Shown piece by piece: positions 12,251 to 24,857 of a stretch of DNA of 64,000 bases. Position 1 is the stretch's first letter. Each line of letters begins with the position of its first letter. This DNA comes from Dryas octopetala (taxonomy: Eukaryota; Streptophyta; Magnoliopsida; Rosales; Rosaceae). A program made the translations under genes and the position numbers. The notes under the pieces were generated by a model. The model made no database searches. It was not told the DNA's origin and was given only the letters and a program-made list of their open reading frames with translations. Where the stretch lies: positions 1,798,001 to 1,862,000 of the forward strand of contig OY992835.1 of NCBI GenBank assembly GCA_963921425.1, in the 5' to 3' direction.

Positions 12251-13132
12251 TATATATACTAAACGCCTAGAAAAGCCTTTACTATAGCTTAGGAATAGTG
12301 CTTTCTCTCTTTTGTCCTTGTTTTTCCCCTAAACGCCCAGAAGAGCCTTCACTCTAGCTTAGGAATAAAGGTGTACAATAGGCTGGGCCGGCCTGAATAC
12401 GACACGGGCCTAGCTCGTTTAAAGTGAGTCATGCCGTCTCTTTTTCCTTGTTTTTTTTTTTTTGTGTAGTTACTATTTTGTCCCTGGCTGTTTTTTTTTT
12501 GTTGGATATATACAAAGAATTAAATTTCGGAAATTAGACGGAAATTGCTATCAAAATATGGAAATTTTTAATAAACCTTTACCATATGTTTATTTAACAT
12601 ATTATCTACTAAATTGATAAAAAAATATTGAATAAACCAAATTACATAATAGGTTTCATGTGATATAAGGTGAATATAATGCAAGCTGGAGCAAATACTG
12701 TTAAATAAAATTAATATAATGAATAAATAAAATTAGTATATTCTTTATACTGTATAATTTAATTATACACTAAAATCTAAACCTTAATATTCTATATACT
12801 ATATATACCCTAATACTCTTTATACTCTATAATCTATAAATTAAACCCTATATACTCTATATTCTTTAGGATATTAGGTTTTAGGCCCTTTAGGATACTT
12901 TTAATTATTTTTTTATATAGAAATGTATTAGAGTTTAAGTTTAAAATAACTAAAAGAAATCTCAAACCTTTTTTTTTTTTTTCCAATTGCCCAAAAGCCC
13001 CAAACCCCCCCTCTTTCTTTTTTTCTTTCCTTACTTTTTTTCCTTGTGCCTCTCTCTTCAGTCATTTTTTTTTTTATCTTTCCTTCCTTTTGTCCCGTGC
13101 CTCTCACCCAGCCAAGCTTTGTCGTTACTAAG
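12250..13132. repeat. Repeated 'aaacgccYagaa' units and AT-rich DNA
   Basis: A unit beginning aaacgcctagaaaagcc and continuing ctttactatagcttaggaa, then tctctcttttgtcc, occurs at about 12259, again at 12332, and a third time at about 13632. The second copy is interrupted by roughly 70 bp of GGGC-rich sequence (12368-12440). The remainder is AT-rich with poly-T/pyrimidine tracts at 12970-13080. No gene is visible. Confidence 0.55.
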
Positions 13133-13625
13133 TGTAACAATCCAAATTTTGGCTTATGGTAATTTTGTTACTTAAATTTTTCAAATTTGTTTTAAGGTTT
13201 GTTTAAAGGAATTAAAAATTTCTTTAAGTTTATTTTAATTAACTTAGACCTTTGGTTGTGGTTCTCGAGATTAGTTGTGTGGAAATGAATTTTAGAAAAT
13301 GAAAATTTAAGAATTTGGCGATTATTATTTTTTTCAGAATTAAATTATGAGGGTAAGATTTTTCATAATTTTTTTGAAAGAAATTTGACTATTTTGAGGT
13401 CATAGGAAATTAGTACTCATCAATACGAGTCCATAGAATTTTTTGGAGTCTCGAGCTATTTTTGGTGAATTTCTAAAGTTGGAGAAAATAGAAAATAGGA
13501 AAATTTTGAAAAATTTCGGTAAATTTCACTGAAATTCAAAAATTTCGGTGAAATCTTCACGAAAAATTGTTAAACATGTATTTCGATTTCGGAATCCTAA
13601 AAAAACGAAATTTAATACTTTGGAT
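13133..13625 (+). repeat. LTR-like repeat of the 'TGTAACA' family, copy 1
   Basis: This segment starts tgtaaca and shares ordered blocks with the sequence at 63808 to the window end: atggtaattttgttactta, aaggtttgtttaaa, aacttagacctttg, ttagttgtgtggaa. TGTAACA-type starts are usual for LTRs of plant gypsy elements. The 3' portion is rich in aaatttcggt words. No PBS, TSD or coding region was found, so this is probably a solo or truncated LTR. Confidence 0.6.
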
Positions 13626-16440
13626 ATATATTAAACGCCCAGAAGAGGCGTTACTATAGCTTAAGAACAGTGCTCTCTCTCTTTTGTCCCTATTTTTTTG
13701 TGTAGTCACTATTTTGCCTTGGGTGTTTTGTTTTTACTTTTTATTGGGGATCCATTTCGTTTTGTTGGAACTTGGAGCCGAGTTTGTTGAGAGAGAAGGA
13801 GAAGGCAATCGTGAGGTGGAGACTTTTGGTGGGCTCTTTACTTGATAAGGAGTTTGCTGTCATCGTTGATTTCTTTCTTGGATAGTGCGATGCAAATCTG
13901 GCCTTTGCTTTGGTCTTGTTCTATATCAAATAAGTTTCCTTCAAGTTTGATTTACCTCTCTCATATTGCTTTGTTTATATTTACTAGGTTTGTGTTTCTA
14001 CTGGGTAATTATGATTCTTTGAGAGGCTTTCGTTTTTGTTGGGTTTGTGTTTTTGCTAGGTTTTTGTTCAGTTTTCAATTTTTCCTTTCGTTTTTCCTTT
14101 GTGATGATAGATTTTTTACTTTTCTGTCTTTGTTGTTGGTTGCATAGGTCTGGTCTTGCGTGAATATTTTGTTGCTTTGAAGTAATTGGTGAGTAATTTA
14201 AAACTTCAGTTATCTACTTCATAGGTCTATTCTTCATAGTTTTGCTTAAAAAATTTCATGTGAAAAAGTTGTTATGTTAGAAAGATCAGAATTTTGTTAT
14301 TTATTTAATCACTGTTCATGTTAGTTTAATTAGCTTGGAACTGTGCTCTAAAAGATTTTTTGGAAGTTGGAATTTGATTACTGTTTTTGGGAGATTTATG
14401 TTAGTTTATTTGGTTTCAAATTTATGGTAAAAAAGAGAGTAAAAACCATCATTTGATGCCTCTCTCTTTGCTTGTTTTGTGTTTTCCTAATGAATGACTA
14501 AAAGTTACATATCTAATGATAAAAACCAAGGCAAAGATTGAGAGGATTTGAGTGAGCTCAATTTTTTTCTTTTTTGGGTAAGATTTATCTGATCTTTGAC
14601 ACGTGGCATGAATTGTCTTTTTCTCTGCAGCTTTGTAAAAGTGTGCTATTCATTTTGTTACTATTTTCATGTTTTACCTGTATTATTTTTCATTAGTTAC
14701 TGTGTTTGAGCTTCGGTTATTGAGTTTAAGTTGAATTTTTGTTTGTCTGGGTTAGTATAGCAGAGGTGGGTTTAGGTTGGATTTGGGTTAGAATTGTGTA
14801 TAGTTAAGTTAGCCTTTGTGTATCGATTCAAGTGACCTTATGAAACACGGTGTCTATAGTACACATTGTTTGATCTCAAGTTTGTTTACTGTAATTTGTG
14901 TTTTTTATTTTTTATTTTTTGATTTTTGAATTTGATTAAACCTTAGAACATGACCAAGGTTTTTGATGATTCTGATTTTTTTTATTGATTTTTTCTTACA
15001 CATTTAAGAAATTGAACTTATTTGGTTTCTACTTTTTATATAGATTGCAGAATAACAATTTTGAGCCACCTGTATACAGCTTTTTATATAGAATCCACAA
15101 TAATAATTTCATATTTAGATTTCCATATAGTTTGTGTCTTAAAATTCGCATCTATACTTCCTTTGTTCTCAAAATTTGCATTTAAATACATTTTGATAAA
15201 TCAATTAATTTGTACTACTGTGCACAATTGTTTTTGACTAATGAAGAGATGTTATTTATGCTTAATCTAATAATTAGTATAAGTTAGCAATCATCATGGC
15301 ATTTTAACTTGCAAATGCAAATAAAAAAAATAAAAAAAAGTACGATTAAGATTGGTTTGGCTGCTTGCAATCTCATTTACATCCAGCTTTGGTATGCTAA
15401 CTATATATGCATTTTTAAACTCTACAAAAGGTTGATAGAGATCAATTAGTAATAGTATCATGAACAAATCATCCACAATGAATTATTAAATTTGCTTTAC
15501 CACACATATGTGTCTATGACTCTCTACAGCGATGCAATGTAGTTTTCTCAATTTGTGGTTCCTAAGTCCATGAACAAATCAACCATGCGTTATGCATCTT
15601 TATGTGTATCTTTTTATATTTATTTTTTTTCTCTCATCACATAAAAGTTATGCATGCAATCATAAGAGAGATAAAGATAATAATTTTTTTTTTTAAAAAG
15701 GATGATTTATGAACATGGTTTACGATCAGAACTTATTTCTCTATCTATTAGATTGAGGATCTTGTGATTGGGTGATCATGGCTTTGTTATTGGGTCGGAG
15801 ACCCTTTGGTTGTGGTAGAGGTGGTTGTTGGTCATTTGAAGTGTTTTCTACAAGTGTTACAAGTATGGGTTAGTCCAATTTTCAGGGAAGGTTCTGCCAA
15901 AATTTCGGTAGATTTTTCCTTGCTATTGAATCGAACACGATCACTCCAGATTCTAGAATGAAATCTGAGAACGGTCCTATCAAATCCTATGTTTCCATTA
16001 AATTATTTGAATGCTATCAAGAAAGCATCACAAATATATCTGTTGTAACCCATCAAATCTCTAAGTCACAAATAGCCTAAATTCATTTTTAATCATATCA
16101 ATTTTTTCAAGCTTTTTCTTGCATCAATTTTTTTTCAAGCTTTTTCTGTTGCATCAATTTTTTCAATCTCAATCAAATAAAGTTTGTACATTCAAGTGTT
16201 TTTTTACTACACATTACTTTTACATTACATGATCTCAAATGAAATCATTTATTTACACTAACAAGTCACATTTCTCAAATTTGTAACCAAGCACAAGGAA
16301 AGCCCCCTACATAAGGCAACAAGCAAGAACAGAAGCCCCAAGTCCCACAAAGCGAAGAAGAGAAGAATCTCCTTGCCCAAAATACGACAACAGATGAGAA
16401 GCCCAGCAACGCTGAAGAAGAAACCCCCAAAACTGATTAA
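13626..16440. other. Intergenic DNA without a recognisable gene
   Basis: AT-rich sequence with numerous T-rich stretches. Frames on either strand (for example 13842-14147 + and 16258-16440 -) translate into hydrophobic Phe/Leu-rich strings with no domain I recognise, as expected from T-rich DNA. A stretch around 15880-15950 has aaatttcggtagattttt, like the LTR-type repeat at 13133. Nothing else is supported. Confidence 0.5.
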
Positions 16441-17122
16441 GGGCCAGTTTGGTATTGCTGTGAGAAAAAACAGCTGTGAAGTAAAACAGCTGTGAAGTAA
16501 AGTTAAAGTAAAGTAGTTGAGTGTTTGGTAAACTATGTTTTCAAAAGTGTTGTGAGTGCAAAAAACAGTATCAAAGTGTTTGGTAAATGTTAATATAAAA
16601 ATGCTGTGACTGTGTATAATTACTAAAATGGACATAATGCTGAAAGTGCATTTTACTTATTTATTTGGTAAAAATAATATGTTTTTTTACTTGTTTTTGA
16701 AATTTTTGACTACAAATTTTTATTAGCATTAATTTTTCTAAGAACAACATTATTAAATAAGTATGCCTATTTTTTTTAGGTATATTATAATTTTAATCAT
16801 ATAAATAAAATATCATAATTAATTATCACAATATAAAATATAACTAACAATGGACATATTTTTTAATTTAAAATAAACAAATAAAAATCATAGAAATCAA
16901 TGAGGGTATTATGGGTAAAATAAAATATTCATTGTTGCTGTAAGTCACTGCAGCTGTCAAAAGCACCTAGAAACCTGCTTTCTGTTTTTGTTGTGAGGAG
17001 TTGAGAATTGTGGGGAAAAACAGTTTTTTATTTTTTTACCAAACACCAAAACTGCTGTAGGTGATTGTGAATTGTCATCCACAGCAGCTTTTGGGTCCTC
17101 CACCGCAATCCCAAACGGGGCC
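16441..17122. mobile_element. PIF/Harbinger (Tourist-like) MITE
   Basis: A 682-bp element. Its ends are inverted repeats (gggccagtttggtattgctg / ggccccgtttgggattgcgg). It is flanked by the 3-bp duplication taa (16438-16440 and 17123-17125), the TWA target typical of PIF/Harbinger. The subterminal regions repeat cagctgtgaagtaaa on the left and carry cacagcagctttt on the right. There is no coding sequence, so it depends on a transposase elsewhere. Confidence 0.9.
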
Positions 17123-18061
17123 TAAGCCACCTCTGACCATCCATCCACAACTTTTTTGAACAATGAGCAGTTGAATACTGCAAATCTTTTGATTACTATG
17201 ATACACAATTGTCTCACAAACTATTATAATGTTTTTTTGAATGCTGTTTGGTTTATTAAGTATGAACAATATCTTAACAAAACAATCAGCATATAAAACA
17301 TGCCATATATGAATGCACATTTTGTAAATTAAACTTGGTGAACAAACATTCATGTCAATATTTCCAAGCATATTTAGATTTATATATATATGTAAAAGTA
17401 TATCCTTCCATTAAATTTTATTAGGCCTTGAATCAACATTTTATAAATATTTTAAACATTTTATAATCTTTTAGGATCCGCGGCATCGCACGAGCACTGC
17501 TTGATTTCTAGTTAAAGACTAATTTGACAAAATAAAAAGTATAAAGGACTTAAAATGAGGCCTTTCGGGGTTTGGTCCCCTTGGGCTTGCGCTGGCTTAT
17601 TTTCATTATAACACCATTCAGAATTTTTAGGTGTAATGAGAAGCCACCATTCAGAATGAGCAATGAACCAAAAGCCGTTTCTTAGAGATGAGGGTGGGTG
17701 ACTCGTAAGACTAGGTCGAGATTTAGGAGCTAGAAAAGGGACCGGTGGTTGCGCGCGTGACAAAAGAAAAACCAACCAAAACGCAAACAGATGATAACCT
17801 TCATTTCCATTTTTTCTCAACAAACCTTCACACCGAAATACCAACTACCCAAAAAAGCAAAACATCTGTAATTACAGATGACAAGGGCTCCAATAAAACA
17901 AAGCACAACACTCCACCAAATTTCCGAAAGGGGTTGCTTTTTCTTTTTCATTTGCTTCTTTTATCGCATTGTCCCATTGACAATTTCTCTTTCTCCGTAT
18001 CTGTCTGTGTGTGTGTGAGATAGTGGGAGTTGAAACATTGTGGAAGGAGGGGATCGTGGAA
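17123..18061 (+). other. Upstream region and probable 5' UTR of the ALIS gene
   Basis: No separate gene. The segment between the MITE and the ATG at 18062 includes AT-rich sequence, a short duplicated word (caccattcagaat at about 17611 and 17647) and, close to the ATG, a pyrimidine-rich stretch followed by a TG repeat (tgtgtgtgtgtgagatag). The last few hundred bases are probably promoter and 5' UTR. No TATA box can be assigned with confidence. Confidence 0.45.
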
Positions 18062-21000
18062 ATGGTAGAGAAGAGCAAAGATGGAGGGTCTAGTTCCAAG
18101 ACGAAGTCCAGGAGACCCAAATGTTCGCACCCTTTTAACTTCCCTTTCTTCTTTCTCTCTATATATGTTTTTTTTTTTTCTTTGTTTCGTTTCATTTTTC
18201 CTTGTACCATAAATGCATGCCTCTTTAATTGCTTTGGTTTCTGCTCTTTATGGTCATTCTTGAAATTCCCATTTTTAAAGTTTTTATTTATTTGGATGCT
18301 TAATTGTGTTTGTAATTTTCTTTTAATGAAACTCCATGTGCTGTATTGGGTAATCCACTTGATTTATGGAGAAACTCCTACATTGTCTTGTAGAAACCCA
18401 GCCAACATATTTTGTATTATATTTTTAAAAACATGGTTGTTGGTCTTTGAATTCGACTTTGATTTTAAGGAGGGCCCCATTGTAACTACGTCCACATTTG
18501 TTGACAGTTTAATTTTCTCTTCCTTTCTCTTTTTCTTCTTTTCTTTTTCAATATTGGAATTGTTTTGGCAATGTGCATTACGAATGGTTCAAATTCATCC
18601 TTTTGTGACTGTGTGAAAGCATTATTCTAATAAAACCCATATCCTTGGTGCATTCTTTTATATAAATTTCAGATTCCAAGTTCACACAGCAAGAGCTTCC
18701 AGCTTGCAAACCAATATTAACACCAAGATGGGTATATAATACATTATATCTTGTCGAATTTTTCTTTTCAATTCCATTATATCTTCTTTTATTTTCATGT
18801 TGCTTCTTTTGGATTTCAGGTCATTTCAATATTTATCATCATCGGCATTATTTTCATCCCTATTGGTTTTGCAACCTTGTTTGCATCAGAGCATGTAATG
18901 TATCTCAATCTCCTTTATGTAGTGCTTTTTGTGAGTTTGGTCGATGGCAGCTTATTGATATTGAGCACGAAACTATGCTTTTCCTTCTTTTACATGCAGG
19001 TGGTGGAAATTATAGACCACTATGACAAAGACTGTGTTCCTCCTAAATATACCGATGATATGCTTAAATTTATTCAGAGCAGTGAAACTAACAAGACGTG
19101 CATTAGGACATTGATTGTGAGTCCAATCCTTTTCCACTATTATATATGATGGAGTTTAGGCTTTAGTATTATTTTCATATTGCCTCTTTCTGCTCTCTAG
19201 GTTGATAATATAGACTTCTGAAAATGTACATTCACTGGAGGCTTTTCAGGTTCCAAAACAAATGAAATCTCCTGTTTACATCTACTACCAGCTTGATCAC
19301 TACTATCAGAATCATCGCCGGTATGTAAATTTTTATTGTAATGTATCATTTGTTTTATGGAGTACATGGAAAGGACACGGCTATTTGTTTTAAAAATTAT
19401 CGAACAGGTCCTGTTTCTGTTTGTGAACTTGGTCAAAGAGAGAAAAAAGGGAAAAGGAAAACAACTTGCCTTATTTACTTCAGAAATCACAGTGATCCTG
19501 CAAGCAATTGGATTTACATTATTCTCTTCTTAAGCTGGGAGCCTGGGACCTATATGATTTTCAAAAATGTGAATGTCGAAAGTCCTGCAAGCAATTGCAA
19601 TAGACTATCTACAAATGAATTTGGAAGTGTTTTCCCAAAGCTATTATCCTCCTGTGAGTTTTTTCAAGACTGTACAGTTTTAATTTTTTTTTTTTTAATA
19701 AACAAAATAAAAGTACAACCACTGTGGACAAGTTGTCCACCACAGCAGTACAATCAACAAAAATAAACAGTAAAGCAAACAATACACTTTCTAACAACGA
19801 GCAGAATTCCATTAAGTCCTTCAGTGGTTTCAATATTTGATAGAACCTTTTCTTATAAAAGAATATTTGGTATAATCTTTAAGTGCTTCATGGTTTCAAT
19901 TTTTGAAACAATCTTAAAAGCACGGATTCCTTTATTGACTTAGGAACAGAGCCTTATGCTCAAGAAGAGTGATGTTTCATTGACATAGGCCATCTTAGAG
20001 AAACCTGCTTCTGTTTCCTGTAAAAATAAAAATAAGAAAGAAAATCTTAGAGAAACCTGCTGACATTTGCATAGGTGTGGGCTTCATGGTTGGAAACAGC
20101 TAGGGTTTAGATGTTGGGATAATGAAAGAAGAAACATTGAGTTCATAAATTAGTAATGGGATGAAATGATTATATGTTCTCCCCAAAATGAAAAGATTAA
20201 ATATTGAAGGGTCAAAGTGTGGAAAACTGAAAAATGCGATTGCAAATAATTTAATGTTAAAAACAGCTTTTTATAAAGGGCTATTGGAGGGCTAGAGCAT
20301 GTGCACAATGCTCATGATATTTGGCTTTCATTTGGGTAAGAAAAGGATAAAGATTGTGTCTTTGAAGAGATAAGAAAGAAAGCAAGAAGGGTTCTGGTAC
20401 ATGTAATAGTATCTATGGAGTTATATATGTAGTATCCGGACCTTGAATAGAAGGATTTAAGTTAGGACACTGTACCTCAATATGTATTAGGTGTTTAAAT
20501 TTCCTGTAATGCATGTGTTTGTTTCTTTTGCATCTCAAATGGGGCTGATGAACTGTAAAAATCTTAATCTGAAACATAAGGAAACAAAATAAATCATAGG
20601 AAATATTGTTGGTTCCTGTTGGGGAGTATGCTGGACAAAGTTGAAACCCTCACCTGCCGGCCACCTAAGCTGAAATACTGTTCCATCTAATAAATCAGAG
20701 TATATGTACAGATGATGCTCATTTTTTATGTGAAATAAAAAATGACAATGAGAATTGAAAAGTATAAGTAACATGCGATGATTTACATTTTTCTAAAAAA
20801 TACAATATGGTAATATTGCCCCTGACATTGATTTCCATTTTCATTATGCCTAACATATTTGGATCAGAGTTTATTGAGCTAGAAATTGTAATCAGGTTTT
20901 CACTTTATATGGGTTTTCTTCCTTCATGAGAATTTTAAATTTAACATATTGTTTTAACTTTAGAGGAAGCTCACTGAATGCCTATACATGCTTTTGCTAT

Positions 21001-22342
21001 ACATGCTTCACTGAATGGCATCCCCCCTTCCCCTCTGCAATGCTGAATTTCCGAAGTACTTTGATCCTGTTTCTTATCTGAAATGTGAAATATTGTTTCC
21101 AGATATGTTAAAAGTAGAAGTGACGGTCAGTTGCGGAGCAAGAAAGATGAAAATGATACAGATGACTGTGTGCCTGAAGCAAAATCAGGAAATGCTGCAA
21201 TTGTTCCTTGTGGCCTCATTGCATGGAGTTTATTTAATGACACATATAAGTTTTCAGTAAAAGATAAAGAATTAGGGGTCAGCAAAAAGGACATCACATG
21301 GAAAAGTGACAAAAATAACAAGTTTGGCTCAGATGTCTATCCTAAGAATTTCCAGAGTGGGGGTTTGATTGGAGGAGCAAAACTCAATTCTAGCATACCT
21401 GTACATAAATCTTCACACCTTCTCTCTAATTTATTGTGTTTCTACATTTTATATCTGTTATTCTAATCCCCTCTTGTTATCTTTCCTTTATTGCTTTATT
21501 TAGTTTTTAAAATAAATATTCTTCACTGGTTGCATGCAACAGCTGAGTCAACAAGAGGATCTTATCGTTTGGATGCGAACTGCAGCACTTCCAACTTTCA
21601 GAAAACTATATGGAAAGATAGAAGTGGACCTTGAAGCTAATGATGTAGTAACAGTAGAAATACAGAATAATTATAACACTTACAGCTTTGGTGGCAACAA
21701 GAAGCTGGTACTTTCAACCGCAAGTTGGATTGGTGGAAAGAATGAACTAATAGGCATAGCATACCTTGCTGTTGGCGGACTGTGTTTGTTCTTGGCTGTA
21801 AGCTTCATAGTTCTGTATGTGTTCAAGCCAAGGTACGGAATTTGTTTAGAGTTCTTACTGTTTACTATGATCAACTAAAACTCGTTTCTCTTGAAGAAGG
21901 CCAGATACAATAATAATAATAATTGGGAAACAAAATTGTCAGTTCTTTGAGTTTTTATATGTCAAAAGTGTACGAATTCACTTTAAAATGTCATATCCAG
22001 AGTAACTTAAATTTTCAATTATTAATGAAAAATTATCATCAAACTTGACACACGACATCTTTTAAAGTGGGTTGTCCTCTTAAAGATGAGAATTGGAAAG
22101 TGAAATATGTTTTAACTAGTTCAGTAGTTAAAGTGAGAATTGGAAAGTGAAATATGTTTTAACTGGTTCAGTTGTTGATTACTGGTTCCATAATTTCAAA
22201 ACAATCGGCTATCTTCTTTTCTATGTACAAGACATTAGTGAAATGTGTTTGAAATTGTTTTTGAAATTTTTTGTGCAGGCCTCTTGGGGACACGTCCTAC
22301 TTGTCTTGGAACAGAAGTGCATCAGGAGGACTGTTGAACTAG
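18062..22342 (+). CDS. ALA-interacting subunit (CDC50/LEM3 family)
   Basis: Beta subunit of P4-ATPase phospholipid flippases, needed for exit from the ER and activity of ALA pumps. Exons joined at GT-AG sites: 18062-18122, 18673-18731, 18820-18894, 19000-19116, 19250-19320, 21103-21400, 21543-21832, 22279-22342. All phases agree and give 1035 nt, 344 residues plus TAG; plant ALIS proteins are about this long. Layout: basic cytosolic N-terminus (residues 1-40); membrane segment about 42-60 (FIIIGIIFIPIGFATLF); lumenal domain with cysteines and the family signature PCGLIAWSLFND; second membrane segment about 296-321; short C-terminal tail ending SASGGLLN. NKT and NDT are potential N-glycosylation sites. 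The start is the first ATG of the conserved N-terminus. No stops or frameshifts, so it appears functional. Intron 5 is the longest (1782 bp). Which ALIS paralogue it is cannot be told. Confidence 0.95.
22088..22181. repeat. 47-bp tandem duplication in ALIS intron 7
   Basis: The word gagaattggaaagtgaaata followed by tgttttaact and ttcagt occurs at 22088 and again at 22135, giving two nearly identical adjacent 47-bp units within intron 7. Non-coding. Confidence 0.8.
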
Positions 22343-23997
22343 GATTTTTTCATATCCACTACATTTCTTCTGGGGACAAATCTCTTTTGTCATCAGGGTG
22401 AGTAGATCGAGATTTATATATTGTTTCGAAAACATCCAATTTGAGTGTATATAATGGCATTGCAGTTGTCCATATTGTGAATTTTTCAAGAGAAATGGCA
22501 TTGCATAAATTTTAATATAGGATTTTGTTTTACTAGGGAGGATTCTATATATTTTGGTCTGTAGACTACCCTTTAACCTACACTTCCAGAAATTATAATA
22601 AGGATTTGATCTTGGTTACACAAATGCTCCCACTGTTTGTTTACCGTTAATTAAATGCTGATATCAGTAAGAAAGTATTTGTAAATACTAAAATTATTCC
22701 GGAATAATATCAACAATAAGATGAAGAGATACCCCGCGGCCCGAATATCCCCAAATTTTAAATCACACACCCTCAAGAGGGCACCATACTAGCCAAGGTG
22801 GATGGTGTCACTGTCACAGGGGCTACTTTCTTCTGCAATATTTTTTTGTCTGTGTACTAGGACACCTCCACCTCCCTAGTCAGCCTTTTCACTCACCTCT
22901 TCACTGAAGTTCACACAAATATACAGCAATCACACTAAACAAGGACACAAAAAGTACAGTAACTTCACTCCCAACCTTTGGTTCCACTCACAAAAGGATA
23001 CATAAACACACTGCAGGCTGGATCATTACATTCTTTCTCCATCTTGAGTGTTTTTCCCCACTTCTGGGCTAGACCAAGTAATAGCACACACATCAGTACA
23101 TCACATTTTAGTTGACACCCCCAATTGCTTAGGGACTTACTAGCACCAACCAGCATGCTACAACACTTGGAATTTTGGAAATGCAGTTATTTCCTGCTCC
23201 CATGCCTTGTTGTCACACCCACAAGATTGCCAGCCTTCCTCTGGCAGCTATCTTCAGCCAACACTAAGTGCCACCATCTAAGGAGCTGCAAGTAACCGCG
23301 ACAAACTTCCATGATGCAAGGCGCGCAGTAACTTCTTCTACTTAGTGATCAATTCCATCTTATAAATTTGATACGATTATATTGTGATTGGCTTGTAAGT
23401 GTTAGATGGTGTTAGATGCTGTCTCACATTGCTAAGGAATCACTTGGCTGGGCTGTTTATAAGTCTTGGGCAATCTTCAGCTCTTGAGCATGCTTTTGGG
23501 GTTGAGTTAGGACATGAACTTCTAACAGTAAGGAGGAATGACTCATTAAAGGAGCCAAACATAAGATCATATTTGTATTCCTTTTAAAGGAATGGCTAAG
23601 CATTGTGTTGGTCAAAAATAGGAACACCGTAGGGAGAGTGGGTCAGCATCCACCTACCAGTAGAAAAACTAAACTTTTGGGATTCCAACACTCGACTTTC
23701 AAACAAAAAAAAAAAATATTAAACTCAACTTTAACCATTTGGTTGGCAGTTTGGCCAGTAGACTTGAAAATGAATTGGGTTGGGATTCGGATTGACCTAA
23801 ATTCAAATATGAATCCATTTATAATCGGATTATCTGATTCATCATGTCGTATTCAAATTATCAAATTCAATTTATATTCAATTATATCGGATTCGGATCG
23901 GATCATATTTCAATTGGATTTCTAGAGAGCTAGACATGGTTAAAATTTAAAAAGTATTACGTTCAGTGTTTTTTTTTTTTTTTTTTTTCTCTCTTGT
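22343..23997. other. ALIS 3' flank and intergenic DNA
   Basis: After the stop at 22342 comes probable 3' UTR. A non-coding stretch of more even base composition follows (about 22700-23600). It contains a TRIM/LTR-like passage (tgctgtctcacattgctaag near 23417) but no assignable ends. From about 23760 an AT-rich block with repeated cggatt words begins. No protein-coding gene recognised. Confidence 0.45.
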
Positions 23998-24561
23998 AGA
24001 GTAAACAAATTTTTTGTTCCTTTTGTTTTGACCTAAAATCAATTTTAGTTGATGTGGTTTAAAGATTGTTAATTTGGTCTCTATGTTTTATGTTGCTCAC
24101 AATCTTAAGACAATTTTGGATTTTAGTGGGTTAATTCAAAAAATCCCAAATTAAAAATTTGGGAAAGAATTATTAGTTTTTTTTTTTTTGGAAAATTGTT
24201 GATGGGGGATTGAAAGACCATCTTATGTGCTTTCTAAAATTAATTTCAATTTTCAATTTTGTGTTTATTTGAATGAGAAATCAAGGCTCACAACATTTTT
24301 AGGCTTTCAGTTCTAAGTTTGGGACTTCTTTGATTTCTTATTTGAAAATCAAATACAATGCTTTATACATAATTTTCGGCCAAATTTGAGTGAAACCTAC
24401 GAGTTTAAACAAGTTTTTAGTTGTAATTTGAAGCAAATTTGACAAAAATATTAAAATTTGTCCAAAGATTGTTAAAATTGACTAAATTGGCAATTTTTAA
24501 ACCACAAAGACCAAAATTGATTTTGAGTCAAAACACAGGAACTAAAAATGCAATTTACCCT
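23998..24561. mobile_element. MITE with ~90-bp imperfect inverted ends
   Basis: The left end (agagtaaac...ttgttcc...cctaaaatcaattttag) is the imperfect inverse of the right end (agggtaaattgcatttttag...ctcaaaatcaattttggt on the opposite strand). Similarity extends about 90 bp inward. No coding sequence, and no clear TSD in the AT-rich flanks, so the superfamily (Mutator-like is plausible) is not settled. Outside it, cggatt-rich sequences at 23760-23930 and 24715-24830 are partly inverted relative to each other, which may mark an older host element. Confidence 0.65.
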
Positions 24562-24857
24562 TTATTATATATGTATGTATTTTTATTTTAAATTTAAACT
24601 TATAGAAATAAGTACAATCACTTGAGTGTATTTCCAATGTGTATGTAAAAAACCTCAAATTACTTTTACACACCCAATCTTTATTAAAAATATAAAATAA
24701 ACGTTAAACATTATATTTGGTCGGATTAGATTAGTTCTAATCCATATTTAATTTTTTAGATTTATAGATTATCATATCTGGATTGTAATCGGATTATCAG
24801 ATTGTTCTCAAATTATTAGATTTGTGGGGAACATCTCAATCAAATAATTTGGCAATT

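Noticed and set aside
16258-16635. Hydrophobic 125-residue frame on the - strand
   Set aside because: It crosses the left border of the PIF/Harbinger MITE and is T-rich. No domain or splice context was found.
18011-18616. 201-residue + strand frame starting before the ALIS ATG
   Set aside because: It begins upstream in the same frame and then reads through intron 1 into Phe-rich sequence. The spliced ALIS model explains the coding part.
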